A DNA stretch of 23,609 nucleotides from a virus: positions 1 through 23,609 of the IMG/VR virus record IMGVR_UViG_3300044511_000041. One strand, written 5' to 3'. Below, in pieces: positions 22,958 to 23,609 of the stretch (the stretch's first letter is position 1; each line of letters starts with the position of its first letter). Both the position numbers and the translations under genes were made by a program. A model generated the notes under the pieces. The model was not told where the DNA came from. It was given only the letters and a program-made list of their open reading frames with translations, and made no database searches.

Positions 22958-23518
22958 TTAATTGGCATGTAATATAGCTGCAACATAATTTAAATCAGAT
23001 ACTTCATCATCAATCAATGCAATATCCCGCTCAGTTTTGCCAAGTTCTCTCAGTATATCTTCAATTCGAATTGGAATAGAACTTCCTTCGGGGTCTTGCC
23101 ATTCTGGTAATGTGTCATGACAAATTTTAACCATTTCCCATTCATCAAATGGTTTATATTTTTCATAAATACTTAATAATAATTCTCTCTCTCTCTTGCT
23201 CAATACATCGGCAGCAGGGACCTCAATTATTGCTACCTCGTAACCTGCGGGAGGGGAAATATATTTATGCCAATATGAATCAACCCCCGGGGCTTTGCCT
23301 GAATTAATTATATCCAACACTTTGCTTAAAACAGGCCCTCGATCCATTGAGACATAAAAATCGCCTGTTATTGGTCTTGCCCATCGAGACAAAGCTTCAC
23401 GATCGGCAAGATATAATAATTTGATAAGCTTCATATAATTCATCTTGCCGCCGTTTTCTTTTAAAAGCAAACCGACCGCCTCAGTAGTCTTGATTTCGTT
23501 GAATTTAAATCTAATCAT
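22958..23518 (-). CDS. Panacea-domain (DUF4065) antitoxin-like protein
   Basis: 186 residues from the ATG at 23518. The longer frame starting with TTG at 23569 is rejected because that TTG is the -35 box of the promoter. The domain pattern is clear: KTTEAVGLLLKENGG, then MNYMKLIKLLYLADREAL, then DFYVSMDRGPVLSKVLDII, and later HDTLPEWQDPEG. This is the fold of SocA/GepA-type proteins, which neutralise diverse toxins in PanAT systems. The gene follows a terminator and has its own promoter, and its composition is AT-rich, which suggests cargo rather than core phage. No normal-sized toxin gene follows; one could lie beyond the right edge, across the terminator. Possible jobs are blocking host toxin-antitoxin defence or stabilising a prophage. 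Confidence 0.85.
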   Translation of the reverse strand: MIRFKFNEIKTTEAVGLLLKENGGKMNYMKLIKLLYLADREALSRWARPITGDFYVSMDRGPVLSKVLDIINSGKAPGVDSYWHKYISPPAGYEVAIIEVPAADVLSKRERELLLSIYEKYKPFDEWEMVKICHDTLPEWQDPEGSSIPIRIEDILRELGKTERDIALIDDEVSDLNYVAAILHAN

Positions 23519-23540
23519 AAATAAACCACGCCTTGCATAA

Positions 23541-23569
23541 AATTTATCAAAAGTCGCGGCTATTGTCAA
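23541..23569 (-). promoter_or_regulatory. Sigma70-type promoter of the Panacea-domain gene
   Basis: TTGACA (23569-23564), a 17-base spacer and TAAATT (23546-23541) read on the minus strand, followed by a leader of about 15 bases with AAGGCG before the ATG at 23518. The -35 box is a perfect match to consensus; the -10 box matches at 4 of 6 positions. It lies directly downstream of a terminator, as expected for an independent unit. Confidence 0.75.
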
Positions 23570-23577
23570 GAAAAGTT

Positions 23578-23607
23578 GTTAAAAAAAGAAAGCCCCGCTC
23601 GGGGCTT
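23578..23607 (-). terminator. Intrinsic terminator of a gene beyond the right edge
   Basis: Seven pairs (23590-23596 with 23601-23607, GCCCC stem flanked by A-U pairs) close a 4-base loop and are followed on the minus strand by UUUCUUUUUUU. It ends a minus-strand unit that lies outside the window. It is only about 8 bases from the next promoter. Confidence 0.9.
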
Positions 23608-23609
23608 AA

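Noticed and set aside
23519-23569. Longer start (TTG at 23569) for the Panacea-domain gene
   Set aside because: That TTG is the first part of the TTGACA -35 box, the extra residues do not belong to the domain, and the ATG at 23518 has a reasonable binding site.
1-23609. CRISPR array, tRNA genes, diversity-generating retroelement, integrase or attachment site
   Set aside because: No regularly spaced repeats, cloverleaf, reverse transcriptase or template/variable repeat pair, or recombinase frame was seen on either strand.

Overview
The window is a late structural gene block of a tailed phage or prophage of the short-tailed (podovirus) type. Its gene order follows Salmonella phage P22. Virtually every gene reads on the minus strand, so transcription runs from the right edge to the left. 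In that direction the P22-like series is TerS, TerL, portal, scaffold, coat, gp4-like and gp10-like tail accessory proteins, a needle or fibre protein, three ejection proteins (gp7-, gp20- and gp16-like) and two beta-helix tailspike-like proteins. No integrase, repressor, lysis, replication or host gene is visible, so free phage and prophage cannot be told apart. The host is probably Gram-negative (P22-like architecture, Sec-type signal peptides). I cannot name it.

Right end (about 22,250-23,609): an intrinsic terminator ends a gene that lies outside the window. A consensus-like promoter then reads a Panacea-domain (DUF4065) antitoxin-like gene. After it comes a stretch of about 700 bases with no convincing gene. 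This stretch holds a second strong promoter with an AT-rich upstream element, followed by a GC-rich, heavily self-complementary block of about 390 bases. Several of its stems need G-U pairs that exist only in minus-strand RNA. I read it as a large structured RNA, or a very long structured leader, directly upstream of the terminase genes.

Packaging and portal block (17,069-22,245): a small Cys/His protein, TerS, TerL, two small unknown proteins joined by TAATG overlaps, the portal, a small exported protein or lipoprotein, a GroES-like co-chaperonin with an N-terminal putative zinc-binding extension, and a 31-residue mini-ORF.

Junction (16,600-17,072): an AT-rich accessory gene is followed by a GC-rich hairpin and a textbook intrinsic terminator immediately before the scaffold gene. 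Late transcription probably needs antitermination or read-through here.

Head and tail block (1-16,584): scaffold, P22-type coat, a 741-residue repeat-rich protein with a signal peptide, gp4-like and gp10-like tail proteins with small unknowns between them, a fibre or needle protein, a GNAT acetyltransferase, ejection proteins (the gp16-like one starts with an M15-type peptidoglycan peptidase domain), and two tailspike-like proteins. The leftmost one runs off the window edge. Four genes, including both tailspike-like proteins and the repeat protein, begin with Sec-type signal sequences, which is unusual for virion proteins.

The strongest candidates for undescribed biology are the structured RNA upstream of the terminase, the zinc-extended GroES-like protein in a capsid operon, and the family of signal-peptide-bearing virion-like proteins.
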